From positions 1,491,708 to 1,555,707 of the forward strand of contig NZ_JACEIC010000002.1 of the NCBI RefSeq assembly GCF_013778305.1: a stretch of 64,000 bases of DNA, written 5' to 3'. The notes beneath the pieces were generated by a model. It was not told the DNA's origin, searched no databases, and saw only the letters and a program-made list of their open reading frames with translations. The translations under genes and the position numbers were made by a program. Origin of the DNA: Nocardioides agri. GTDB lineage: Bacteria > Actinomycetota > Actinomycetes > Propionibacteriales > Nocardioidaceae. Positions 18,801 through 29,325 of the stretch are shown piece after piece. Within the stretch, counting starts at the first letter, position 1, and every line of letters begins with the position of its first letter.

Positions 18801-19050
18801 CCGAGATCTGGGTGCCGTCGGGCGTCGGCGTCGCGAGGTTGTCGAGGAACCGCACGTCGTCGTTGCCGACGTAGACGTTGACGAAGCGGCGCAGCTCGCC
18901 CGACTCGTCGAGGATCCGGCCCTTGATGCCGCTGTAGCTGGCGTCGAGGTCGTCGAGCACCTCGGCCAGCGTCGCGCCGGCGGCGGTCACCTCCGACTCA
19001 CCGCCGGTGTAGGTGCGCAGGATGGTCGGGATCCGGACCGAGACGGACAT
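18772..19050 (-). CDS. cysO: CysO-like MoaD/ThiS sulfur carrier protein
   Basis: This 92-residue ubiquitin-fold protein is close to mycobacterial CysO as I recall it: VRIPTILRTYTGGESEVTAAG at the start, RFVNVYVGNDDVRFLDNLATPTPDG in the middle, and IPAVAGGC at the end. CysO carries sulfur as a C-terminal thiocarboxylate for cysteine synthesis by CysM. Here the di-glycine is followed by one extra cysteine, so activation would need removal of that residue, as a Mec-type metalloprotease could do. No mec or cysM gene is in this window. It lies 16 bp downstream of thrC and overlaps the convergent sigma gene by 29 bp. Confidence 0.85.
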   Translation of the reverse strand: MSVSVRIPTILRTYTGGESEVTAAGATLAEVLDDLDASYSGIKGRILDESGELRRFVNVYVGNDDVRFLDNLATPTPDGTQISVIPAVAGGC

Positions 19051-19066
19051 GTCTCCTCTTTCGGGG

Positions 19067-20332
19067 TCAGGCGATGCCGGTGGCGGCGAAGGCAGCGTAC
19101 GTCGGCGCGATGGTCGCGGCGGGACGGACCGCGCCGGAGACCGCGTCGAGGGTCTTGAGACCGTGACCGGTGTTGATCACGACGGTCTCGAGCGAGGTGT
19201 CGAGCTGGCCGGTCTCGACGAGCTTCTTCAGCACCGCGACGGTCGTGCCGCCGGCGGTCTCGGTGAAGATGCCCTCGGTGCGGGCGAGCAGCACGATGCC
19301 GGCGCGCACCTCGTCGTCGGTCACGTCCTCGACGGCGCCGCCGGTCTCGCGGCAGATGTCGAGCACGTAGATGCCGTCGGCCGGGTTGCCGATCGCGAGG
19401 CTCTTGGCGATGGTGTCGGGCTTCACCGGGCGGATCGCGTCGACGCCGGCCTTGTAGGCGGCCGACACCGGCGAGCAGCCCTCGGCCTGGGCGCCGTAGA
19501 TCCGGTAGGGCTTGGCCTCCACCAGGCCGAGCTCGACGAGCTCCTGGAAGGCCTTGTGCACCTTGGTCAGCTGCGATCCGCTCGCGACCGGGATGACGAC
19601 CTGGTCGGGGAGCCGCCAGCCGAGCTGCTCGGCGATCTCGTAGCCGAGGGTCTTGGAGCCCTCGGCGTAGAACGGGCGGACGTTGACGTTGACGAACGCC
19701 CAGCCGCCCTCCTCGCCCGCGATCTCGGAGGCGAGCTTGTTGACGTCGTCGTAGTTGCCGTCGACCGCGACCAGCGAGTCGGTGAAGACCGCGGAGTTGA
19801 CCTGCTTGGGCTGCTCCAGGTTGCTCGGGATGAAGACGACGGTCTTGATCCCGGCCCGGGCGCCGGCGGCGGCCACGGCGTTGGCGAGGTTGCCGGTGCT
19901 CGGGCAGGCGAAGACCTTGGCGCCGAGCTCGCGGGCCGCGCTGAGCGCGCAGGCGACGACGCGGTCCTTGAAGGAGTTCGTGGGGTTGGTCGAGTCGTCC
20001 TTGACCCACAGCCGGGTCAGGCCGAGCTCGGCCGCGAGGTTGTCGGCCTTGAGCAGCCGGGTGAACCCGGGCTCGGTGTTGGGGCTCGACTCGATGTCGT
20101 CGGGCACCGGCAGCAGCGCCTTGTAGCGCCAGATGTTCCGCGGCCCGGCCTCGATCTGCTCGCGGGTGACGGTGCCGAAGTCGTAGGCGATCTCGAGCGG
20201 CCCGAAGCACTCCGGACACGCGTAGTGCGGGCCGAGCTCGACGTGGTGGCCGCACTCCCGACACGACAGGGCCTTGGCGTTGCCGAAGGCGCCTGCACGA
20301 AGGGCCGGCTTCTCGATGACAGGTGCGCTCAC
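19067..20332 (-). CDS. thrC: Threonine synthase
   Basis: This 421-residue PLP enzyme converts O-phosphohomoserine to threonine. A zinc-ribbon-like segment SCRECGHHVELGPHYACPECFGPLEIAYD lies at about residues 22-50. The PLP lysine is in TNPTNSFKDRVV near residue 120, and the phosphate loop is in VASGSQLTKVHKAF. The C-terminal region has GTTVAVLKKLVETG and INTGHGLKTLD. The GTG start was chosen because AGGAGG lies 6 nt upstream and directly follows a SAM-I riboswitch. A longer frame would translate the riboswitch. It is followed by the CysO-like gene, likely cotranscribed. Confidence 0.96.
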   Translation of the reverse strand: MSAPVIEKPALRAGAFGNAKALSCRECGHHVELGPHYACPECFGPLEIAYDFGTVTREQIEAGPRNIWRYKALLPVPDDIESSPNTEPGFTRLLKADNLAAELGLTRLWVKDDSTNPTNSFKDRVVACALSAARELGAKVFACPSTGNLANAVAAAGARAGIKTVVFIPSNLEQPKQVNSAVFTDSLVAVDGNYDDVNKLASEIAGEEGGWAFVNVNVRPFYAEGSKTLGYEIAEQLGWRLPDQVVIPVASGSQLTKVHKAFQELVELGLVEAKPYRIYGAQAEGCSPVSAAYKAGVDAIRPVKPDTIAKSLAIGNPADGIYVLDICRETGGAVEDVTDDEVRAGIVLLARTEGIFTETAGGTTVAVLKKLVETGQLDTSLETVVINTGHGLKTLDAVSGAVRPAATIAPTYAAFAATGIA

Positions 20333-20342
20333 GGAGTCCTCC

Positions 20343-20490
20343 TTCTCATCTTCCCCGGCTGCGACGGTCGCGCCGGGCGGAATTGGCACCGTTTCCACGA
20401 ACCGCAACCGGCTGGTGCGCCGGGGGCGGAGGCTCGTGGCGGTTGCCGGGACTTCTTCGGGCCGTATCCCTCAGTCCCTCTGGATGAGCT
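20343..20490 (-). ncRNA. SAM-I (S-box) riboswitch upstream of thrC
   Basis: Reading the minus strand, the P1 5' strand CTCATC and AGAGGGACTGAGGGA are followed by GGCCCGAAGAAGTCCCGGCAACC. After the P3 region come GGTGCCAATTCC, a P4 hairpin (CCGGCGCGACCGTCGCAGCCGG-type stem), and the P1 3' strand GATGAG. These are the conserved blocks of the SAM-I aptamer in the right order. P1 closes 2-3 nt before AAGGAGG, the thrC ribosome-binding site. SAM binding would therefore be expected to limit translation of thrC, or its transcription. Confidence 0.85.
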
Positions 20491-20500
20491 GAGACAGACT

Positions 20501-20570
20501 GTACGTCGCCCGTCTCACGATGTGCACATCGGTTCCGCGATGTGGGACGTGAGCAAGACGGGCGACGTAC
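20501..20570. repeat. 15-bp perfect inverted repeat between lon and the thrC leader
   Basis: GTACGTCGCCCGTCT (20501-20515) and AGACGGGCGACGTAC (20556-20570) pair perfectly around a 40-nt loop. The loop itself contains the perfect palindrome CGATGTGCACATCG (20518-20531). It sits 15 bp beyond the lon stop codon and may act as the lon terminator. There is no T-tract. Confidence 0.7.
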
Positions 20571-20585
20571 GTCGTCGGGAGGCTG

Positions 20586-22898
<2,313 letters not shown>

Positions 22899-22952
22899 GC
22901 CTCGAGAACGTGCGCCGGCACCCGGGTGTTCCGGAGGCACCCTCCTGTTCGC

Positions 22953-23792
22953 TCAGGACGAACGCGCCTCCGCGGTCAGCCGGCGCAGCAGCTCCAGGAC
23001 GCCGTCCGGCCCCTTCACGACGACGTCGCTGCGGTCGACGAGCGCGCTCTCCTCCTCGGAGGCCGAGCAGACCAGCACGGTCGGCAGGCCGTCTCCGCGC
23101 AGCTCGGCGACCGCCTCGAACGCCTCGAGGTCGCCGAGGTCGTCACCGGCGAACAGGAAGCCGCCGGCGTCCAGCTCCTCGACCAGCGCCCGGACGGCCA
23201 GGCCCTTGTGCATGCCGCCCGACCTGACCTCGATGACCTGCCGGCCCGGCTCCACGAGCAGGTCGTGGCGCTTGGCGAGGTCCCCGATCGCCGGCAGCAG
23301 CCGCTGGAACGCGGCCTCGGGCTCCGCGAGCCGGCGGGTGTGCACGGCCACGGCCAGCCCCTTGTCCTCCACCCAGGCGTCGCCGGCGTCCGCGCGCCGG
23401 AGCACCCCGGGCAGCTCGCGCTCGAAGGACGCCAGGCCGCGCGGGGGGCGCGGCGAGACGATGCGGCGGTGGGTGGTCGACCACCGCTCGTTGCCGTACT
23501 GGCCGAAGACGAACAGGTCGGCGCCGGCCTCGCTCAGCGAGTCGCCCACCTCCTCGAGGCCGCCGAGGTCGAGCACCTGCCGGGCCGGACGTCCCGTGAT
23601 CACCGCGACCGCCCGCACCTGCCGGGCGAGCTCGACGATCACCGCGCCCGCATCGGGGTGGATGTGTGCCGCCTCGGGGTCCTCGACGATCGGGGACAGC
23701 GTGCCGTCGAAGTCGAGGCCGACCACGACGCGCGACGCGACGCGCACCAGGTCGGCCCAGCGCTCCTGGCCCTCGGCGGAGGTGAACTCCAT
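22953..23792 (-). CDS. otsB: Trehalose-6-phosphate phosphatase
   Basis: This 279-residue HAD-superfamily phosphatase completes trehalose synthesis by dephosphorylating trehalose 6-phosphate. HAD motif I is VGLDFDGTLSPI near residue 26, motif II VAVITGRPARQV, and motif IV LFAGDDLGDLEAF near residue 218. GGMHKGLAVRALVEE supplies the motif III lysine. Its partner otsA is 4 kb away on the opposite strand, not in an operon. The ATG at 23792 is preferred over a TTG four codons upstream. A hairpin just upstream isolates it from the LytR_C gene. Confidence 0.93.
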   Translation of the reverse strand: MEFTSAEGQERWADLVRVASRVVVGLDFDGTLSPIVEDPEAAHIHPDAGAVIVELARQVRAVAVITGRPARQVLDLGGLEEVGDSLSEAGADLFVFGQYGNERWSTTHRRIVSPRPPRGLASFERELPGVLRRADAGDAWVEDKGLAVAVHTRRLAEPEAAFQRLLPAIGDLAKRHDLLVEPGRQVIEVRSGGMHKGLAVRALVEELDAGGFLFAGDDLGDLEAFEAVAELRGDGLPTVLVCSASEEESALVDRSDVVVKGPDGVLELLRRLTAEARSS

Positions 23793-23804
23793 GCCACTAC
23801 CCAA

Positions 23805-23830
23805 CCACCCGGCCGGGGACCGGCGGGTGG
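23805..23830 (-). terminator. Hairpin between the LytR_C gene and otsB
   Basis: Arms CCACCCGGCCGG and CCGGCGGGTGG form a GC-rich stem with one bulged G and a short loop. It begins 16 bp beyond the LytR_C stop codon on the minus strand and just precedes otsB. A rho-independent-like terminator without a U-tract is the best reading. Confidence 0.6.
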
Positions 23831-23845
23831 AATGTGGCCGACCCC

Positions 23846-24340
23846 TCAGCCCAGCGGCTCGGTGAGGATGACCGTGAGGCGGTCGCGGCGCATCGGGTCG
23901 ACGGCGAGCGCCGTACGACGGATGCCGAGGTCGAGGGCGAGCGTCTTGGCCGCGCGCTGCAGCCGCTGGGGGTAGTAGACCGTGGTGGCGGGGATGGTGC
24001 CGTACCAGTTGTCGGAGCCCACGACCTGCCAGCCGATGTCGGAGGCGCGGTCGGCGACGCTGCCGGCCAAGCCGGTGACGCCGGAGTTGTTGTAGACCTC
24101 GACGTAGACCTCGCCCCGCTGCACGGCCGGCGGCTCGGGCTTGGGCTTCGGTGTGGCCGTCGCCGTCGGCGACGGGGTCTCGCTCGGCTGCTCCTGGGCG
24201 ACCGTCGTGACCTCGCGCTCGGTGGGCTCGCCGCCGCGGGTCGCGACGAACGCGATGCCGGCCATCGCGACCGCGATGACGCTGAGGATCACGACGGGCG
24301 AGGGGTAGACCGCCCCGCGCTGGGTGCGCACGCGGGCCAC
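23846..24340 (-). CDS. LytR C-terminal (LytR_C) domain membrane protein
   Basis: This 164-residue protein has a short basic cytoplasmic tail (VARVRTQRGAVYPSP), one transmembrane helix (VVILSVIAVAMAGIAFVA, about residues 16-34), a Thr/Pro-rich spacer (about 45-75), and a LytR_C domain (YVEVYNNSGVTGLAGSVADRASDIGWQVVGSDNW). LytR_C domains occur alone or at the end of LCP cell-wall ligases. This stand-alone form is a likely wall-associated accessory. GTG starts one base after the DUF3263 stop. The same gene pair is common in actinobacteria. Confidence 0.87.
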   Translation of the reverse strand: MARVRTQRGAVYPSPVVILSVIAVAMAGIAFVATRGGEPTEREVTTVAQEQPSETPSPTATATPKPKPEPPAVQRGEVYVEVYNNSGVTGLAGSVADRASDIGWQVVGSDNWYGTIPATTVYYPQRLQRAAKTLALDLGIRRTALAVDPMRRDRLTVILTEPLG

Positions 24341-24341
24341 C

Positions 24342-24635
24342 TCAGAGCTCGAAGCCGAGACGGCGGGCGGAGCGCTGCCGCTGCCGGGCGGCGCGCAGCC
24401 GGCGCAGCCGGCGGACCAGCAGCGGGTCCTCGGCGAGCGCCTCCGGGCGGTCGATGAGCGCGTTGAGGACCTGGTAGTAGCGCGTCGACGACATGTCGAA
24501 CTTCTCGCGGACGGCGGTCTCCTTCGCCCCGGCGTACTTCCACCACTGGCGCTCGAACTCGAGGATCTCGCGGTCGCGCTCACTCAGGCCCGACGCGGCA
24601 GCGGCGTCGCCGTGGAGTGCGTTGGCGGCATCCAT
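24342..24635 (-). CDS. DUF3263 protein
   Basis: This 97-residue protein has LSERDREILEFERQWWKYAGAKETAVREKFDMSSTRYYQVLNALIDRPEAL, the DUF3263 signature. The WWK-G-KE segment resembles the recognition region of a helix-turn-helix, so DNA binding is often suggested. The arginine-rich C-terminus (LVRRLRRLRAARQRQRSARRLG) fits nucleic acid contact. GGAGGAG precedes the ATG by 6 nt. It is followed immediately by the LytR_C gene. The function is unproven. Confidence 0.87.
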   Translation of the reverse strand: MDAANALHGDAAAASGLSERDREILEFERQWWKYAGAKETAVREKFDMSSTRYYQVLNALIDRPEALAEDPLLVRRLRRLRAARQRQRSARRLGFEL

Positions 24636-24702
24636 GGTGCTCCTCCCCCGGGGTGCGTCGGCGGTCCGACAGTGCTGGTCAGCCTCACTATAGGGCCCGA
24701 AC

Positions 24703-24714
24703 CACATCGATGTG
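24703..24714. promoter_or_regulatory. Palindrome in the divergent DUF3263 / Gfo-Idh-MocA promoter region
   Basis: CACATCGATGTG is a perfect 12-bp palindrome, extended to AACCACATCGATGTGATT with flanking AA/TT. It lies midway in the 116-bp space between divergent genes, 38 bp from the oxidoreductase ATG. An operator is plausible; the regulator is unknown. Confidence 0.45.
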
Positions 24715-24751
24715 ATTCGACCGCGCGGCGAGTCGCCAATAGGGTCCGACC

Positions 24752-25777
24752 ATGAACGACGCCACGATCGGCTGGGGGATCCTCGCGACCGGCAAGATCG
24801 CCCACACGTTCGCGCGCGACCTGGCCCTGGTGCCCGGCGCCAGGCTCGCCGCCGTCGGGTCCCGGCGGCTCGCGGCCGCGCAGGAGTTCGCGGCGGCGTA
24901 CGACGGCGAGGGCACGCCCTCCGCCCACGGCTCCTACGAGGACCTGGTCGGCGACCCGAGCGTCGACGTCGTCTACGTCGCGACGCCGCACGCCCTGCAC
25001 CTCGACAACGTGCGGATGGCCTTCGAGGCCGGCAAGCACGTGCTGTGCGAGAAGCCGGTGACCCTCGAGACCGCGGACGCCGAGGAGATGGTGCGGCTGG
25101 CCGGCGAGCACGACCGCTTCCTGATGGAGGCGATGTGGACCGCCTGCCACCCGGTCGTCCGTGCGCTCGCCGAGCGGCTGCGCTCGGGCGAGCTGGGCCG
25201 GCCCCGGCACCTGCACGCCGAGCTCGGCTTCCGGGTCCAGGCCCCGCCCGAGGACCGGATGTTCAACCCGGCGCTCGGCGCGTCCGCCCTGCTGGACATG
25301 GGCATCTACCCGCTGACCTTCGCCCACCTGATGCTCGGCGAGGCGAGCGTCGTGCACGCCACTGCCGACCTGACCGAGCGCGGCGTCGACCTCGACGTCG
25401 CCATGACCGGCCACTACCCGGGCGGTGCGCTCGCGACGATGACGGCCTCGATGTCGTCGTGGTCCTCCCGCAGCGCGGCGATCGCGACCGACCTCGGCCG
25501 GATCGACCTCGAGGACTTCCACCACCCGACGCACGCGACTTTCACGCCGTACGTGCAGGCGGAGGGCAACTGGGTCTTCGAGCCGGGCGAGCCGGTCCAG
25601 ATCGTGGGTGAGGAGCCGGTGATCGGGCAGGGCTACGGCAACGAGATCGCCGAGGTCAACCGGTGCCTGCGCGAGGGACTGCGCGAGAGCCCCCTGGTGC
25701 CGCACGCGCAGACGCTCACGATCCTGCGCCAGATGGACGAGGTGCGCCGCCAGGTGGGCGTCACGTTCCCCGCCTGA
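24752..25777 (+). CDS. Gfo/Idh/MocA family oxidoreductase
   Basis: This 341-residue NAD(P)-dependent dehydrogenase has an N-terminal Rossmann domain (IGWGILATGKIAHTFARDL, then VDVVYVATPHALHLDNVRMAFEAGKHVLCEKPVT). EKP at about residues 98-100 carries the catalytic lysine typical of the family. The C-terminal alpha/beta domain has the YNPxLGGGALLD-like FNPALGASALLDMGIYPL. The nearest characterised relatives are dihydrodiol/xylose and glucose-fructose oxidoreductase types. The substrate is probably a sugar or cyclic polyol. It ends 24 bp from the convergent LuxR gene. Confidence 0.9.
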   Translation: MNDATIGWGILATGKIAHTFARDLALVPGARLAAVGSRRLAAAQEFAAAYDGEGTPSAHGSYEDLVGDPSVDVVYVATPHALHLDNVRMAFEAGKHVLCEKPVTLETADAEEMVRLAGEHDRFLMEAMWTACHPVVRALAERLRSGELGRPRHLHAELGFRVQAPPEDRMFNPALGASALLDMGIYPLTFAHLMLGEASVVHATADLTERGVDLDVAMTGHYPGGALATMTASMSSWSSRSAAIATDLGRIDLEDFHHPTHATFTPYVQAEGNWVFEPGEPVQIVGEEPVIGQGYGNEIAEVNRCLREGLRESPLVPHAQTLTILRQMDEVRRQVGVTFPA

Positions 25778-25801
25778 TCCTGGCTGACCCTCGCTGATCG
25801 G

Positions 25802-26443
25802 CTAGCCGCGCAGGTAGGTCAGCACCGCCCGCACCCGGCGGTGCGCGGTGTCGTCGTCGGGCGCGAGGCCGAGCTTCGCGAAGATCCGCTGGGTGTGCTT
25901 CTCGACGCCCCCGAGGGTCACGGAGAGCGCCTCGGCGATCGCGGCGTTCGACCGGCCCTCGGCCATCAGCGCCAGCACCTCCCGCTCGCGCGGGGTGAGG
26001 TCGGCGAGCGGGTCGCGATGCCGACCCATCAGCTGCCGGACCACGAGCGGGTCGAGCGCCGTGCCGCCCGCGGCGACGGCCTGGGTCGCCGCCAGGAAGT
26101 CGTCGAGGTCGCTGACCCGGTCCTTGAGCAGGTAGCCGACGCCGCCGTCGCCGGTGGCGAGCAGCTCGTCGGCGTACGACACCTCGACGTACTGGGAGAG
26201 CACGACCAGCCGTGCCTCCGGCCAGGACCGGCGCACCTGGACGGCGGCACGCAGCCCCTCGTCGGTGTGGCTGGGCGGCATCCGCACGTCGACGATGCCG
26301 AGGTCCGGTCGCAGCTCGAGCATCGCGGCGACGAAGGTCGGGCCGTCGGCGACCGACGCGACCACCTCGTGGCCGGCCTCGGCGAGGAGCAGCTGGAGGC
26401 CCTCGCGCAGCAGGAACGAGTCGTCCGCGACCACGACCTTCAT
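25802..26443 (-). CDS. NarL/LuxR-type response regulator
   Basis: This 213-residue regulator has a receiver domain with acidic pocket VVADDS at about residues 4-9, phospho-acceptor Asp in [10 protein letters not shown] near residue 55, and lysine in [11 protein letters not shown] near residue 107. The C-terminal LuxR helix-turn-helix is [40 protein letters not shown]. The ATG overlaps the kinase stop as ATGA, so both products are coupled. It should bind DNA when phosphorylated by the adjacent kinase. Target genes are not evident. Confidence 0.95.
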   Translation of the reverse strand: MKVVVADDSFLLREGLQLLLAEAGHEVVASVADGPTFVAAMLELRPDLGIVDVRMPPSHTDEGLRAAVQVRRSWPEARLVVLSQYVEVSYADELLATGDGGVGYLLKDRVSDLDDFLAATQAVAAGGTALDPLVVRQLMGRHRDPLADLTPREREVLALMAEGRSNAAIAEALSVTLGGVEKHTQRIFAKLGLAPDDDTAHRRVRAVLTYLRG

Positions 26444-27756
26444 GCAGGGATCCTCGCCACCAGGGTGGTCCCGACCCCGTCGGGCGAGACGATCTCGAGG
26501 GTGCCGTCGACGGCCGCGAGCCGCTGGCGCAGCCCGGCCAGGCCGAGGCCCTTCGCCGGGTGGGCGCCGCCGACGCCGTCGTCCTCGACGCGCACCTTGA
26601 CGCCCGACGGGTCCGCGACGACGGAGACCGTGGCCCCGGTCGCGCCGCTGTGCTTGGCGACGTTGGTCAGCGCCTCGGCGACCACGAAGTAGACAGCGGT
26701 CTCGACGTGCGGCGGCAGCTGCTCCGGGACCTCGATCCGCGAGGTGACCGGCACGGAGCTCTGCGTGAGCATCTCCTCGAGCGCCGCGGCCAGGCCGCGG
26801 TCCACCAGCAGCGGCGGGGCGATGCCGCGGCTCAGCGACCGCAGCTCGGCGACGGTCTCGCGTGCCTGGGCGAGCGCGGCGTCCAGGGTCTCGGCGGCGC
26901 GCTCGGGGTCGTCGGCCACCTGCTTCTTGGCGCGGCCGAGATCCATGGTCAGCCGGACCAGGCGCTGCTGCGGGCCGTCGTGGATGTCGCGCTCGAGGCG
27001 CCGCAGCGACTCCGCCTCGGCCATCCGGGCCGCGTCGCGGCCGCCCTCGACCCGGGCGACCTCGCCCTGCAGCTCGGCGCGGCTGCTCAGCAGCACCCAG
27101 GCGAGGCTGGCGTGCATGGTGGTCACCAGCCGCACCACCCAGGGCAGCGTCAGCAGCAGTGCGGCGCCGATGGCCAGGTTGAGCCAGCTCTCCGCCCGCT
27201 GCCCCTCGCCGAGGCCGATCAGCTCGGCCAGGGTCGTGTCGTCGGGGTTCTCGGGGAGCCAGCGCTGCCAGAACCAGTAGGTGAGGCCGCCGGCCGCGCC
27301 CGCCCACCAGGCGAGGGTCACCGCGAACGCGACGGTGCCGGTCACCAGGCCGGTCAGCGACCACACGACGTCCAGCCAGGACTGCGGGTCCCTGAGCGGA
27401 GTGAGCTGGCGGCGCCAGAACCCGGCGTCTCGCGGAGCACAGATGTAGGTGGGGGTGGGTGCGCTGCGACCGAGCATCCCGCGCAGCCGGATCCGCTCGA
27501 AGCGCGCGAACCCGCGGGCCACCATCACCCCGACCGCGATCAGCAGCACGCCGCCGATGAAGATCGAGAGGGCGACACCGAGCGTGAGGTCGACGAGCAC
27601 GACGATGAACGCGACCAACGCGATCGGGAAGGCCGACAGGCTGTAGCCGCTCTCGACGAGCACGCGGCGTACGCCGCGCGGCTTGGTCGGCCGGGCGGTC
27701 GGAACCGGCTGGAACGTGGTTGCCATCGCCTCGTCGGGGTACATCGTCTGCGTCAT
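26440..27756 (-). CDS. Sensor histidine kinase (HisKA_3 type)
   Basis: This 438-residue membrane kinase has hydrophobic segments near residues 38-80 (two helices), 125-160 and 180-205, with little extracytoplasmic sequence. That suggests intramembrane sensing, as in DesK/LiaS-like kinases. The dimerisation/phospho-acceptor motif is [13 protein letters not shown] with His near residue 257. The ATPase domain has [17 protein letters not shown] (N box), [12 protein letters not shown] (D/G1) and [11 protein letters not shown] (G2). The ATG giving [11 protein letters not shown] is preferred. It is cotranscribed with the response regulator. Confidence 0.92.
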   Translation of the reverse strand: MTQTMYPDEAMATTFQPVPTARPTKPRGVRRVLVESGYSLSAFPIALVAFIVVLVDLTLGVALSIFIGGVLLIAVGVMVARGFARFERIRLRGMLGRSAPTPTYICAPRDAGFWRRQLTPLRDPQSWLDVVWSLTGLVTGTVAFAVTLAWWAGAAGGLTYWFWQRWLPENPDDTTLAELIGLGEGQRAESWLNLAIGAALLLTLPWVVRLVTTMHASLAWVLLSSRAELQGEVARVEGGRDAARMAEAESLRRLERDIHDGPQQRLVRLTMDLGRAKKQVADDPERAAETLDAALAQARETVAELRSLSRGIAPPLLVDRGLAAALEEMLTQSSVPVTSRIEVPEQLPPHVETAVYFVVAEALTNVAKHSGATGATVSVVADPSGVKVRVEDDGVGGAHPAKGLGLAGLRQRLAAVDGTLEIVSPDGVGTTLVARIPA

Positions 27757-27870
27757 GAACAGAACGCTAGGAACTCTCGGGCAGCGCCACGATCCTGCCA
27801 GCAAGACAGCCGGTGTCGGGCCAGCCCGACACCGATCGGGCACCACCACCGGACGACTAGGGTGAGGCAC

Positions 27871-29310
27871 GTGCCCAAGCCTGGCTCAGCCGACACGGTG
27901 ATCGTCGCCAACCGACTCCCCGTCGACCGGGTCGAGCAGCCCGACGGGACATCCGGCTGGCGGCGCTCGCCCGGCGGTCTGGTGTCCGCGCTGGAGCCGG
28001 TGCTGCGCGCCAACCGCGGCACCTGGGTGGGGTGGCCCGGCGACACCGGCGAGGACATCGAGCCGTTCACCGTCGACGGGCTCGACCTGGTGCCGATCTC
28101 GCTGTCGCAGCAGGAGGTCGAGGACTTCTACGAGGGCTTCTCCAACGCCACGCTCTGGCCGCTCTACCACGACGTGGTCGCGAAGCCGGAGTTCCACCGC
28201 GAGTGGTGGGACAGCTACGTCGCGGTCAACCGGAGGTTCGCCGAGAAGGCCGCGGAGGTCGCGGCCGAGGGCGCGACCGTCTGGGTGCACGACTACCAGC
28301 TGCAGCTGACGCCGGCGATGCTGCGCGAGCTGCGCCCCGACCTGCGCATCGGCTTCTACCTGCACATCCCGTTCCCGCCCAACGAGCTCTTCTCCCAGCT
28401 CCCGTGGCGCAGGCAGATCCTCGAGGGCCTGCTCGGCGCGGACCTGGTGGGCTTCCAGCTCAACGGTGCCGCACAGAACTTCGTCCGCCTGGTGCGCCAG
28501 CGCGTCGGTCACAAGACCCATCGCGACGTCGTCTACCTCCCCGACGGCCGCACCGTGCGGGCCGCGGCGTTCCCGATCTCGATCGACACGGCGGCCTACG
28601 AGGACCTCGCGCGCTCCGACTCGGTCACCGATCGGGCCAAGGAGATCCGGGAGGCGATCGGCAACCCCCGCACCGTGTTCCTGGGCGTCGACCGGCTGGA
28701 CTACACCAAGGGGATCTACGCGCGGCTGCGCGCCTTCGGCGAGCTGATCGTCGACGGCCACTTCGACGTCGAGGACGCCGTGTTCGTGCAGGTCGCGACG
28801 CCGTCGCGGGAGCAGGTCGAGCAGTACCGGATCCTGCGTGACGACATCGAGCGGCTCGTCGGGCGCATCAACGGCGACCTCGGCAAGATCGGCCGGCCGG
28901 CCATCCACTACCTCCACGCCTCCTTCCCGCGGGAGGAGATGGCGGCGTTCTTCCGGGCCGCGGACGTCATGGTGGTGACGCCGCTGCGCGACGGCATGAA
29001 CCTCGTCGCCAAGGAGTACGTCGCCTGCCGCTACGACGACACGGGCGCGCTGGTGCTCTCGGAGTTCGCCGGCGCCGCCGAGGAGCTGCGGCAGGCCTGG
29101 CTGATCAACCCCTACGACATCAACGGCATGAAGTCCGCGCTGCTCGAGGCCTACCGCGCCGACGGCAAGGAGACCGGTCGCCGCATGAAGGCGCTGCGCC
29201 GGACGGTCACCCAGAGGAACGTCGCCGCCTGGGCGGACGCGTTCCTGGCCGAGCTCGCCACCGATCCGTTCGAGCACGACAAGACGGTGCGACCGGCCCA
29301 GCGGTCCTGA
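27871..29310 (+). CDS. otsA: Trehalose-6-phosphate synthase
   Basis: This 479-residue GT20 glycosyltransferase makes trehalose 6-phosphate from UDP-glucose (or another NDP-glucose) and glucose 6-phosphate. Visible are [11 protein letters not shown] and the glucose-6-phosphate-binding [11 protein letters not shown] near residue 30, [12 protein letters not shown] near residue 145, [26 protein letters not shown] near residue 270, and [18 protein letters not shown] near residue 370. Length and motifs are complete. GTG at 27871 starts [15 protein letters not shown]. otsB is separate at 22953-23792. Confidence 0.96.
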   Translation: MPKPGSADTVIVANRLPVDRVEQPDGTSGWRRSPGGLVSALEPVLRANRGTWVGWPGDTGEDIEPFTVDGLDLVPISLSQQEVEDFYEGFSNATLWPLYHDVVAKPEFHREWWDSYVAVNRRFAEKAAEVAAEGATVWVHDYQLQLTPAMLRELRPDLRIGFYLHIPFPPNELFSQLPWRRQILEGLLGADLVGFQLNGAAQNFVRLVRQRVGHKTHRDVVYLPDGRTVRAAAFPISIDTAAYEDLARSDSVTDRAKEIREAIGNPRTVFLGVDRLDYTKGIYARLRAFGELIVDGHFDVEDAVFVQVATPSREQVEQYRILRDDIERLVGRINGDLGKIGRPAIHYLHASFPREEMAAFFRAADVMVVTPLRDGMNLVAKEYVACRYDDTGALVLSEFAGAAEELRQAWLINPYDINGMKSALLEAYRADGKETGRRMKALRRTVTQRNVAAWADAFLAELATDPFEHDKTVRPAQRS

Positions 29311-29325
29311 CGGTAGTTTCGACAC

